This document shows, piece after piece, positions 43,982 to 57,758 of a stretch of 64,000 nucleotides of DNA. Below the pieces are notes generated by a model. It was not told where the DNA came from. It worked only from the letters and a program-made list of their open reading frames with translations, and did no database searches. Every line of letters begins with the position of its first letter. Position 1 is the first letter of the stretch. Source of the DNA: Chrysomallon squamiferum (Eukaryota > Mollusca > Gastropoda > Neomphalida > Peltospiridae); contig CM022670.1 of NCBI GenBank assembly GCA_012295275.1, positions 19,595,698-19,659,697 of the forward strand, read 5' to 3'. Made by a program: the position numbers and the translations under genes.

Positions 43982-44718
43982 ATTTTTTTTGCGATAACTT
44001 ACGTACAGTTTTTATTGAAAACTCACTGTATTCAGTGAAAGCACATCATTATTGAGATCACCAAATTCAAATGCATTATTAATGCATTTTGAAATACACA
44101 TATAATTTGTAAAAATTAAAATACTTTGTATTAAAAAAAAAATACATATAATAAGAACGGAAATAGTTTTATCAAAGAATTAATACAAATGTTTAATTTC
44201 AACTTTTCGTATTCCGACCATTAAGATTTGTTTTCATGATAAAATATGATAGTTTGAATAATACTAGATGACTCAACAAATGCATTTACATTTTTTTTTT
44301 CGGAATTATTTCTTAAAAACATGACAAATAAAAGCCCTATTCCCGATATATATATATAATTACACACAATCCCATATTTTATCCCAAAGAATAATAGTTA
44401 GACAAATAAGTCTACAATGACTGAGTAAAGACGATAATCAGAAAACCTTTCTTTATTTACTTATTTATTTATTTAACTTCGATAAAATTGTACAAAAAAT
44501 ATATATATAAAATATTATATTTGGAGCCACACGTGATATTCGATATACATGTATTTTAATCTCGAGGTTCAAAACACGCTTACAAATTGTCACGTTCATA
44601 CAGAGAAACTGTCGGGATTCACGTGTTGCTTCGAGATAGCGTGACCTTCCAGTCTGAGAGAGTTTACTGTCTACAGGTACTGGCAGACAAAATTTAATCT
44701 TGCAACAAACAATAACTG

Positions 44719-44750
<32 letters not shown>

Positions 44751-45419
44751 TTTTTTTTTTATTTAATTGTTGTTTGTTGTTTTTTTTTTTTTGGGGGGGG
44801 GGTTTACAAAAAAGGAAACCACAAACAGTTATGTGTCTATCTTTATTCCAATAAAAGTTATGGCTGATAATATTCTCAAATCATTCATTAAAAAAAAATA
44901 ATAATAAATCATTTTGAAAAAATCTTATTTTATTTGCCTGCTGAGATCTTTCACGAATTTATACAATGAAGTACAAAAATGCACAGATTTAAAGCATTTA
45001 ACATAAAAATACAGTTTAATTTTTTACAGATTTATCCCTTGCAGTAATCTGAGCTAGCAGTTCACTAAAATTGGCTCTTAAGCCCAAAAATCTGGGCAGA
45101 TTGATTGTTTTCTCTCATTACTTTAAAATACAATACAATGCCTAAATTTAATGTTTGATGCTTCTATCAGTAATCTACACTAACTATAAAATTATGCCAT
45201 AATATATTTAGTATATTGTTGTTATTGTTGTTGTAGCTATTAGTGGTAGCAATGATGCTGATAGATGTCTCACTGATTATTTATTTATCTGCTTAAAAAA
45301 CCAAAATATACTTGTTTTTATAATAACTACTTGCTTGAAAATAAGAAGGAATAATTATTTAAATAGTTGACCTTTGTTGTTCTTTTTTTTTTTTTTTTAA
45401 CAAAAATGGACATTCCAGT

Positions 45420-45660
45420 GTCATCAATAGAGTTAAGTGCTGTCAAAAGTGGACTCAAAAATATGTGTTTAAAAAGACAGTGAACTAACATTTGTGGTAC
45501 CTGACAAAGATTATTTTATTTCACCTCTAAACTGCAGATAGCATTGTATCTGTTTAGTTCAATCTGATATAAATTATTTACTGTGTGAACCTCTATCTTC
45601 TGTTTTGACTGTCATTGGCTGAGCACCTTGAAAAATCCCTTTAAAAATATTGTTTTTCTC
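45420..45660. repeat. Dispersed repeat, third copy
   Basis: Shares the GTGCTGTCAAAAGTGGACTCAAAAATATG core and the TGTTTTGACTGTCATTGGCT-like end with the copies at 30770-31190. Confidence 0.5.
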
Positions 45661-45676
45661 AACATTACAAACACAC

Positions 45677-45712
<36 letters not shown>

Positions 45713-46160
45713 TACATACACACATACACAGATACATACATACATACACACATACACAGATACATACATACATACATATGCAGATACATCTACAAACTAA
45801 CACACATGCAGACAATGTGTACATGTATGTATATATCTATGTATGTATGTATGTAAGTATGTATGAATGTATGTATGTGAATGGATGGATGGATGTATTT
45901 ATATAACTGGTCTGCATGTGTGTCTGTGTGCTTCTGTGTCTGTCAGTGTGACTGTATTTGAATGTGTGGCTATTTGTATGATGATGTCTGTATGTATGTA
46001 ATGTATGTAATGTATTTATGTAATTACAGTCAGCTGCATTGTTATTCATCAGATTTCAGTGTATGATGAGTGGTCCACTTAGAAAATAAGAGGTTAAACA
46101 AAAGGAACACTTTCTATGTAAAATCATCATTTCCTGGTTTGTTAGTAGTGACAGCTAGAA

Positions 46161-46231
46161 ATGGCGTCAGAAAAAAGTTTTTCTTGTAGTTTGCTTCTTT
46201 CTGCAATCAGGGCAGGTTTTTGCCAGTTTCG
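46161..46231 (+). CDS. Signal-peptide exon of the receptor phosphatase, 1-nt frameshift
   Basis: As written, ATG GCG TCA GAA opens a poorly hydrophobic 23-codon frame that ends at GTAAGC in phase 2, which does not fit the next exon (phase 1). Read with one A fewer in the six-A run (46171-46176), the exon becomes 70 nt, ends in phase 1 and gives a typical signal peptide with a VFLVVCFFL core and a VFA cleavage-type end. It then runs into VNVALK of the fucolectin exon, as INVAKG does in the minus-strand receptor. Phase, position and hydrophobicity agree, so I believe the exon is real and one base is wrong or mutated. Confidence 0.6.
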
Positions 46232-47226
46232 GTAAGCTCTAGTTTTCATTTTTACCTTAGGCCATTAGGCAATGTTTTGATTGAATGGTTAAAAACATTT
46301 CTAGTGACAATAATAGATGCTGTAGTAACAGTGTTGTTTTTATTATTAATATTAGCAGTGGTATAAGTAGTTGTACTGCTATCATTTATAATTATTGTAA
46401 TTATTATTATTATTAGTAGTAGTAGTAAACAAATATAAATCATAATTTAAAATTCAATAAAATTTATTTGCCCATGTATATAATGGGGTTGTCATTTAGT
46501 GCATATTCTTCTTGCTAGTATAATATAATTGCATTAAAATATTTTGATTTGACCTTACATGTGACATTACTGAATCATATACAAAACTTCCTATTTGAGT
46601 AGCATCCTGTTCATGAAATAGGATCCAGTTAACATGAGATAATATACTTCCCTGTTACCATTATTATTCATATTATTAGCATTATTATTATTACTATCAT
46701 CAAAAATATAATCATCATTATTACTGTTATCATCATTTTATTATTCTTATCATCATTATAATTAGATCATTATTATTATTATTATTATTATTGTCTGAAT
46801 GTTATTATAGTTTGGTTTGTGAATATTTTTGTATGCTTTTTGTTCTTGTTGTTAGCAATAATAATAATAATAATCATAATAATAGTAATAATAATCAGTA
46901 TCATTATTATCATTATTATTATTATTCTCTTTTAGTTAACGTGGCTCTAAAAATGCCGACATATCAGAGTTCAAACTATGATTTGTATCAGTCTTCAACT
47001 GGAGTAGATGGCACCACTATCCAAAGTGGATATAATTTTATTCATACTGCACTAAAGCAAAACTATACTTGGTGGGAAGTGGATCTGAGAAGAATACACT
47101 TTGTTCATTATGTGACAATCTACTTCAGAACTGATTGTAAGCAGAGTTTTAAAATTATAAAAAATGTATCATATACAAGATAACTGCTGTGAGGTCCTGC
47201 TGATATGAAATTATTGATATCCAGTA

Positions 47227-47287
<61 letters not shown>

Positions 47288-49341
47288 GATTATTATTGGA
47301 GTAGTAGTAGTAGTAGTAATTGTAGTAGTAGAAGTAGTAGTAGTAGCATTTATTATAATTATTAATAATTTCATCATATCATTATTTATTATTAATCATC
47401 ATCAACATCACTAATGTAATAATGTAGTCATGCACATTATGATTGTATAATTTGAGGCACAGACAGACCTACTTCAGTCTCTCTTCTTTTCTATTTTTTG
47501 TCTTTAGATAAATTTAGAAGAAATGGTGTTCAGATATACAGTAGTGTGGTGTGCAATCAGTCTAACAGTGGTCATCTCTGTGATACAGTTACTGGTAATA
47601 AAAATGGATCAGATATACCAGATGTCATGAACATTACATGTAACAGCAATGCTAGATGCATCACTGTCTATCTGGATGTGGATAATGGTGATTCTACTGT
47701 TTTGGATTTCTTGGAAGTGGAAGTCTATGGTATGTTATTAAATGTTAATACTGAACACATTAAATAGACAGTAAGTAAACAAACTTCATGTATATGAAAT
47801 GAAAGTGGATTTAAATGGAAGAAGTAATAGAACCATAATGCTTTGGGATTTTATGTTTTGTTTGAGCAGCAATAACATTTATTTATTTAATTATTTATTT
47901 ATGGATTTAAATTTTTTTAATTTAATTATCATCATCAACATCATCATTATTTTTATACATTTAATTCATATGCAGTTTTGACATTTAAGAGATAACAATT
48001 ATAATACATATAGATCTGATAGAACCATTTCACAGAACCATTTACTAATGACATTGCTGTTATACACTTTATAGTTCACTGATATGTCAATTTTATTTTT
48101 ATACAATTTTGATTTTGTTGTGTTGCTTTTTTATTATTATTTTTGGATTAGCAGCATCAATAGTAGTAGTAGTAGTAGTAGTGATAGTTGTTGTAGTAGT
48201 AGTAACAGTAGTAATAGTGGTAGTAATAGTAATAGCTGTAGTAGTAGCAACAGCATAAACAGTAGTAGAAAATGAATAAGAAAAGTAATGATAGTCTTAG
48301 TAGTAACAGTAACAGAGGTAATATTATTATTATTTCATGACAATAAAAGTACTTTTCTCTTAGATACATTTACTTAAAAGTGTGTGTGTGTGTGTGATAA
48401 CATGATAAATATATCTGTAGTGTGTGGTAATGGGTCTTATGGTTCTGAATGTGCCAACTCGTGTGATAATCGTCATTGTGTAAACATAACATCAACCTGT
48501 GATCCGCAGACAGGGGAATGTGATGAAGGATGTGAGCCAGGCTGGGAAGGAGGAGACTGTTTGATAGGTATTGTTTTTGTTAAATAATTATCCAGTAGTT
48601 TGTATCTAACGTCTGCCTGTGTATCTGTCTTTCTGTATGTGATTTTGTTTGTCTATATCAATCTATCCATCCATCCATCATTACTCTTTCTGTCTGTCTG
48701 ACTGACCAGTCACTGATTGCTTTTCTGACTGTCTTTAATACTTACAGACACACAAAATCACACATACACACAAACACAGGTCTGTAACAAAGTGTTTGAG
48801 TTATTGATCTGATTTTAAGAAGGGAATTTTGGTTTAAACTGACAAAACCACATATCCTACAACATATATTATGTAATTTGAGAAATAAAGAGAGAGAGAG
48901 AGAGAGAGGTGGGGTTTACAAGTGTTTGCTCTAACCTTATGTCTGCATTATATTTATATAGTTTGTATTTTTAATGGAAGTGTACAGTAACTAAGTGTTA
49001 ATGGAAACATACAGATAACTTATTTTTTACTTGTCAATATTAGTATGCATCGATATTTCATTTTGTTTCCATAACCAGCTCGTGAAGAGAATGAGACAAA
49101 TGGTCCAAATTGTACAAATGTATGCCATTTATTCATCTTCCATTGACACATTCACTGGTTTGTGTTCAAGGGGTATAAAGCAGGATGGAATGGGACAGAT
49201 TGTTTAGAAAGTAAATTTTCGTGTGTTATATTATTATTATTTATTGTTATCATCATCATCATAATTACAGTATGAGACATTAACACTTCATATATATGCA
49301 TGCATACACATATAGAAATATATAGTTTTATGTCTACATAC

Positions 49342-49384
<43 letters not shown>

Positions 49385-50043
49385 CAAAGTACAAAAAATA
49401 TTTTGGTGAGTGGAGTTTATCCTTCTGTGTCAGTGCATACTTACATATTGTCTATGTTCAGGTATAATCCAATGTACATAATAAAACAGAACAGTCGTCC
49501 AGTGCCTACCCAAATTTGTACATACACAGATAAATCTATTCTAAACAAAATATAACTTATGGGCCTAATTGTGGAAATACTTGTATCGATTGACATTGTG
49601 TCTTGTTGCCTGCATCATGTAATACTGAGACAGGTGACTGTGGTTCTGAAGGCTGTATGCCTGGATGGATAGGAGTAGACTGCATACAAGGTGTTTTTAG
49701 TTCCTTTATTTTGTTTAGTACTTGCTTGTGATTAAAACTACACACTTTTTGGGAGTATATTAGAATGTGACTGTATCAGTAATTGTTAGAGTATACTTGT
49801 ATAGTGAATCAAAGTCGCAGAAAAAAATCATTTATTTTATATTTGATTAATACATATAGCTAACCGATTCAATAGTTTCAGTGTACATGCAAACAGACAC
49901 AAAAATATATTTCTTTCATTCCTTCTATTTTTCCTTTTCCTTACTCTATTTTATGTTCTATTTTGATTCTTTGTTATGCATGCCCATTATAATCAGTTTG
50001 TGATTAATATTTTAAATAAAAATGAATTAAAATGATAAAAGAT

Positions 50044-50124
<81 letters not shown>

Positions 50125-50469
50125 TACAGAGAGATACAAAGAGATATAGATATAGATACAGAGATACATAAACATACATACACACACAGACATACATTTC
50201 AAAAATATTTTTAGCATAAATTATTTATCTATGTATTCTTGTTTTTGTTTTAAGTTTCAGAATTGTTTTCTCGGACTAGTTTGATTGCGGGGTCTGTATC
50301 AGGCACTGTTGTGTTTACTATTGTGATCTTGATAATCCTGATATTGTTGATATGGTAAGCTTTTCTCTGACTTAAATATCTTGTTTTATTAATCTGAGTA
50401 AATGATTTGTGTTTATTTTTCTCAGAACTCATATAAACATGGTGTGAAGAACATACATATACACACAGA

Positions 50470-50516
<47 letters not shown>

Positions 50517-51282
50517 TAATATATACAGTGGTACCTTGAGTTACAAGTTAAATTCATTCCGTGACCAATCTCATATCTCAATTTGCTTGTATATCAAATC
50601 AGTTTTCCCAACTGAAATTAATTGAAATACCATTAATCCATTCCAGCCCCCCAAAAATCACACATTTTTTTTTTTTTTTTTTTTTTTTTTTGATGTAACG
50701 TGTTTTTAAATAAGAAAATTGTATTTATAAATGGCAAATATTGAATAAAAACAAAATAAAAGAGAATATAAAGAAATAAATTCGTTTTGTAAAGTGTAGT
50801 TATCTTGGAAGTAAGACAAATTATTTTAATGCCTTTGGTTGGAGTTACAACCTTTATTGACTCCTTCAGCTTCAGTATGGTGCATATCGTAGAAGTATTA
50901 TGCTCATACTGTCTAGCCAAGTCAACAAGATGCACACCTCGTTCATGGTTTACTATGAATTCAAGGTTTAATTCAATGGACATCATCCACTTCTTCTACT
51001 CAGCACTGCCCTTTGCACTCACTTTCTTAGGATTCATGGCCAGAAAAAAAGAAAATTTGGCAAAATACTGCATAAAAGGTGAGCACAACATAACAGAGAT
51101 GGTTCCACGGTGAGATAACCACGTGAAATAAATGAGTGAGACTTGGGATGCTGGCCGGATGTTATGTTGTTTGTTACACCAACTAGTGGCAGCATATCTG
51201 AAGCTCACTCGTATCTTGGATTTTGGCTCCCAACTCAAAGCATAAAATAGACCAGGCAACTAAGTTGAGGTACCACTGTATA

Positions 51283-51318
<36 letters not shown>

Positions 51319-54300
51319 CAATGCGTATTCATACTCACACACATATGCATCTAACAGATGCTTATTAAGCATATGCAGCATATACACTTTGGTAAAATCA
51401 TTTAGCCAAAAGAGAACAACATAATCCTACTCACATAATAAGAAATATATAAAACTGTAACATGTAGTAATGTTACAGAAATCATTGACTTTTCATTAAT
51501 TATCTTCTTTTTGTTTTCAAACAAAGGCGGAAAACCAGTAAGAACACAGACGAGAATATCAAAAAATCAAGTGATGGGACAACAACAAAACAGGATTTTA
51601 GTATGTATTATTATCATTATTAGGAAACAATCAGCATTTACTGTGTTTAGAGGTTATTTCTAATAATTAAAAGAAGATGACAAACATAAGAATGGTAATA
51701 GTAATAGTAGTAGTAGTAGTAGTAGTAGTAGATGTAGTAGCTGTTGTAGCATTACTGATAATAGTGATAAAAGCAGTAAAAGTAATATTAGAAGTTACAG
51801 TAATTGCAGTAGCCTTAGTAGTAATAGTAGTAGTAGCAGTAGCAGTGGTAACTGTAGTAGTAGAAGTAGTAATGCAAATAGAAATAACAAGAATGTTTAT
51901 TTTTCTGTGTTGCAGAAGGTACAAATGTGTATGCCAATGCTGCTTTTGCAATACCAGAAATGAATGAAGTGATGGATGAAACAACACAGGAATCAACAAA
52001 TACTAATTTAGCTTTTGAAGAGGTGGATGAACAAGAGATAGAAGAAGAAAATCAGGGATCTGTGTACTGCAATGTATCTGACTTCAATCTGCCAGAGGAA
52101 GGAGTAGTGATCAGCAATTTGTCTGGTATTATTGAGAACATCAGAAAACAGCCTGGTGGATTTGAAACAGAGTTTAAGGTTGGTGTCACATCATAGTGGT
52201 ATTCTATGATAAATAATTAAAATGTGTATCTTAAATACTGAACTAAAAGCAGATGTTTTGATGTAGTGCATTTTAGTGCAGAAAAAGTATTTTGATAATA
52301 ATACCTAAACATTTGGTTGCATATATAATTGTACTATTTATACAGTTAAAGAAATGTATATATAATATCCCAATATACTTTTTTAACTGTATATATTTGT
52401 ATCAAAAATAAAACTTCATTCATAATGATTTCTTAATTTTGGTTCAAATCCAGCTAAGATGCATTAAATGAATTTCATTTTTGAACTTAATATTTATATG
52501 CTCTATGAAAGTTTTCTATATAAACCCTTCCCTATATTCATATACGTAGTATCTATAACTTTTTCATGTTTATAGATAGATTATTTACAGTGTATATGGT
52601 TCGTGACCATTGTGAAATCAGTTAATATGATAATGATCATAAATTCCATCACTTACTTTTTAGAAACTGCCAAACGAATTTACGTCTTCCTTTGATGAAT
52701 CACAGATTCCAGAAAACAAGCCAAAAAACAGATTCAAGGGGTATTATCCATGTATGTGCCAAGAAATTAGTATGATCATCATCATTATTGTTGTTCCTGT
52801 TATTACTGGAGATATTAATGACCATTTTATTTTTTCAGTTGGTTTTGTATTCCATTTATTATATGCACAAACACATACATATTACTATTATTAACATCAG
52901 AAGAAACATTCAGAGCACCAAATATGCTGCGTATGAGGCACAATATAAATGCATTTATTTTATTATTATTATTATTATAAGAATAGAATTTGTAAGGTCA
53001 TACTCTACTGTACTCAGTCATGAAATTATAACAAGAAAGGAAATCAGTTCATTCTTCTTTTAGGGATTTGATTATTTGTTTGTATGTATAATTGTTTGTT
53101 TGTTTGCTTTTTGTTTATTTATATATTTATTCTTAAAGATGACTGGAATCGTGTACTTTTGTCAGTGTTGCCTGATGAACCGCATTCAGATTACATCAAT
53201 GCCAGCTACATTGATGTGAGCCACTTACAAACATAACATTTTAAAATCACACCATATGAACATGTGCACTTGTACATATACTTCAGTGGATACATTAATA
53301 CAAATAACTTTCTTCTTGTTTCAAAACAGCAAACCTTAATTTCATCCTCATACTAATACACAGATATGAATCAGCTTCATAGTCCAAAGTTTTTATTACA
53401 TAATATTTAAAGGATATCCTGATACTTAAGATATTTATCATTTTCAACATGATCAGATTTCCTTTTGTTTGTTTTTGGTAATACATATCTTATTTGTTGG
53501 TAAAATGTAAAATTGCTTTTCACTGTTTGTTTTTCAGTCTTATTCAGAGAAGAATTATTTCATTGCAGCTCAGGGTATTTATCAGTTTTTTGTGTGGATA
53601 TACATGCATGTTAAAAATAAATGAATGCAAAAATAACATATTCATCCAATAAAATAGGAAGCAATGACTTTGTTTCAGTATTTATTTATTTATTTATTTG
53701 CCTATATATTTATTTACTAATTTATTTATTTATTTATCTTTCATTTGTCAGATTATATACTCGTTTGGTAACAAAAATAAAATGGTTTATTATTTAGAGA
53801 GGTGTGTGTGAGAGTGCTGTTTTATTTCTTTTCTTGTTTTGTTTTGATTTGTTTTCTATTTTAGTATTAGATTTTCTTATTTTCTTTTTATTTTAATATT
53901 TCAGCTCCAAACCAAATTACGTTACAAGACTTCTGGCGAATGATCTGGGAAAAAGATTGTAGATGCATTGTTATGTTAACAAAACTTGTTGAAGCTACTA
54001 AGGTAAATAAGCAATATATATATATGTATATGAATGTGTATATGTCTGTGTGTGAGTATATGTGTGTGTGTGGGTTGGTGTCTGTGTGTGTATTATGTAT
54101 AGTGTCTGTGGATGGATGAATATCAATATATATGTTTACACATACTACTGTTTGGAGTGCTTTTGTAGCTTGTTGTTATAACTATCACATTATATTAAAT
54201 TATTATTTTATTATAATGAATGATTGTCTGTTTATCATCACATTAATTATTTTTCATCAACTTGATTATAATTCAGAAAAAGTGTGAGCCCTACTGGTCA

Positions 54301-55624
54301 GATGAAAGAAAGATGACATTTGGAAACTTTATTGTGGAAGTGACTGAAAAGAAAGAAAGACGTGACTATGTATACAGAAAAGTGTTTGTAAAGCATACAG
54401 AGGTAGGATTTGATATGATGATGTTTATAATCCAAATAAAGTGATTGTTTTTGAATGTATGTTTTACTCGCTGTAACAATTTGCATATTATGTATCATTT
54501 ATTAACACCATCAAAAAGCATTTATAATCATTTATAATACATAGGCTAGTTTTAATACAAGATTCATACATTCATTTGCTTTTTAGAGTGGGAAATCAAA
54601 ACTATTTCAACAGTTTCATTTTATTATGTGGCCTGACCATGGCGTTCCTGTCATACCTGATTTCATAGAATTTATGTGGCAAGTTCGAAAAACAAAACCT
54701 ACTCTTTCTGGACCTGTCCTTGTACATTGCAGGTAAGAAGTTACTCATTATTCATAAATCATTTAAAATTTAAGAATTAATTTAACATATATAAATTCAC
54801 CTTTTTCTCATTTGCAGATGATATTACGAGCTTTAAATTTTATTATTAAACAATTTCAGTGCTGGTGTTGGTCGAACTGGGACATACATAGCTTTAGAGA
54901 TTCTTCTGGATGAGATGGAGACAACAGGACGGGTTGATGTCTTCAAAGCACTGACAAATTTGCGTGATCAACGAAAGGGCTTAATCCAGACAAAGGTAAA
55001 TATTTACTTTCAGTTATGTGTGAGCTTCAGAATTCAAAAGTTAGTTTACGAAAACTATTAACTAAATATATCAAACATTACAAACACTACGAAATATTTG
55101 CTTAATAGTTTTAGGTGCATTTCTCTTTAGAGAAACACTAAAAAAACAGTGTGCTACACCATCCATGCTTCTGATTGCAGTTCAGTACTGTGTCTTCATA
55201 TATTGGCCATTACTGATGAATCTTTACATAAAATTTAAAAAAAATTATGCTAATACTATTAGTTATTGTCTATAAATATTACTTCAAAATTATAATTTAG
55301 TTCAGTTTATTTATTTTCATTATTCTAATTATTATGTTATGATACTGATATTGTTCCTAATGTCCTTGTTCTTTTTCTTGATTCTTGTTGGGATTTTTTG
55401 TTGTTGTTTATTTGTTTGCTTGTTTTTGTTTTTTGATTCTGCTGTTCATTATGAATACTATTGCAATAGGAACAATATGAAATGATATTTATCACCTTGC
55501 TTCAATTACTAAATTTTGGCAATACCTGCAAGGAGCATCTTGAATTTCAACATGATTATCCAGAACAGAGAGATTGTCTGATTATGGGGAAGAAAACAGT
55601 TCAGCAATTAGCTGAGGTAAAGGA

Positions 55625-55666
<42 letters not shown>

Positions 55667-56339
55667 TACACACATACATACAAAGAGAGAGAGAAAGATC
55701 TTAAAACGGTTTGCTTTGTTGTCTATTTATTTCAGGTATTTTCATAATGTTTTTTAACATTTGCTAATCACATATTTATTTTAGCTGCTCTGTTTTTTGT
55801 TTCTTCTCTGTATATTGATAAAGTCTATTATATATAATTTTATTAAGGTTTTTTTATGGTTCAGTTAGTGTTAGAATTTTATTTGCTATTTATAAATGCA
55901 TGGAACTCAAGTCAAAGAAAACCAGCAAAACAGATTCAAGTAATATGTTTAAAACACATTTTTTTCCATCTAAATAGATGTATTGTAATTTAAACTTCAA
56001 ATACAATGACATGATTAGGCAAACCTTATTATGCAATAAATTTAATTTTAAACTATTATTGCAACAATTGATTTTTCTGTTCTTAGGAAATTGCTGCAGC
56101 AAATGTCATTTTATATGAAGGTAAATATTTGTTTATTTAAAAAGATGACACTTATAAGAAAAACAGTAATTATTATTATCAACTGATATGAATTTATTTT
56201 CTTTATTTATTTTATTATTATTGTTTGTTGCTATTTTTTTGTTTGTTTGTTTTTTGTTGTTTTTTATTGTTGTTTTCCTTTTTCCTGATATATCTTTTGC
56301 TTGTCTTTTTATGTTATATACAAAATATACAGAAAAAAT

Positions 56340-56374
<35 letters not shown>

Positions 56375-56398
56375 GTTATTATTATTGTTATGATTATG

Positions 56399-56440
<42 letters not shown>

Positions 56441-57467
56441 TGCATATGCAGGCCAAAATTGTAAAATTCAGATTGATGGACAACAGAAGTTCTTTGCAAA
56501 ATGTTCACCGGTATGTCACTTGATAAATTTTTTTTTCAACTTGCATATTTTATACTGATAGAAGCATTCATAGACATGGTGCCTATACAAAGACACATGC
56601 ACTGTTTATCTGTATGTCAAATCATTACTGATGTATTTCTCTTTTCATGTGTGTATATATGTGTAAAGCATAATTATTTTGCTATTAGAATGTGTTATGC
56701 TAGAATAATAATAATTATAGTAATGCTGATTATAGTAATAATAATTACTATTGTAACTTTATGTCATTCATTAATTACAAGCAATTATTTTCTTACCTTT
56801 TTTATTTCTATTTTTTAAAAAAGTATTTTTATTTTTATTACTACTGTCTGTTTTTATTTATTTGTTTTTTATTTATTTATTTTTTTAAATTCTAGTCATT
56901 TTTTTCGAAATGTGGATATTTGATTATACCACACCGAAAAGGACTGAAGAAAGTTTGTGGAAGTTGTTGACAGCATATAACTCCAAAATCATCATCACTT
57001 TAGATTCTAATGTAAGAATATATTTTGTTAGAGAACACAACACTAGTGTGGTCAAAATTTTAAACAAATTCATGCATCACTTGAAAATATCAAAAGGAAA
57101 AACTGGTTATTGAAAACTAAGTTATTCTAGATATGAAGTTAATAATAATTTTGTGATTGTTTTTACTTTGAGTAAAATCTCCAACATTATTCTGAGCAAA
57201 TATTAATTTTCTTTTATTTTTTTTATTAATATAAAATCATTTTATAAATTTTAAAAAACAAAACAAATATCAGATGTATTATTTCATTTGTATGAATTGT
57301 AATATTGATGTGATTCATAATTCTTTATTTATTTGTTTGTTTCTTAGTTTGTTTGGTTGTTTGCTTGCTTATTTGTTTATTATAATCATTATGATTGTTA
57401 TTATTATTATAACCATCATCAATATCATCATTATCATCATCATCATCATCATTATTATTTATTTATT

Positions 57468-57532
<65 letters not shown>

Positions 57533-57697
57533 AGAGAGTTATGAAAGGTATTCCAGCTATAAATCACTCTGTAACATATGGATCAAATACTATTACAACT
57601 CTTCACCAGAAATCAGTTACCAATGACATAAGGGAGATAACTCTTCAAGTACAAGGAAAAGTATGAATTATACTATTATAAAATATTAATGTTCACG

Positions 57698-57758
<61 letters not shown>

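Larger units (their letters stand above)
42464..46160. other. Intergenic region between lectin D and the receptor phosphatase
   Basis: Contains an (AG)n array (43581-43663), a (TG)n array (43779-43812), poly-A/T tracts (44724-44760), a dispersed-repeat copy (45420-45660), CA and TACA microsatellites (45668-45780) and TATG repeats (45835-46020). I find no further gene. Confidence 0.6.

Noticed and set aside
45612-45906. TACA/CA/TATG tandem arrays considered as a CRISPR or satellite
   Set aside because: Units of 2-4 bp without spacers; ordinary microsatellites in a eukaryotic genome.
50805-51113. 102-aa plus-strand ORF in a phosphatase intron
   Set aside because: Antisense shadow of the degenerate Tigger transposase remnant.
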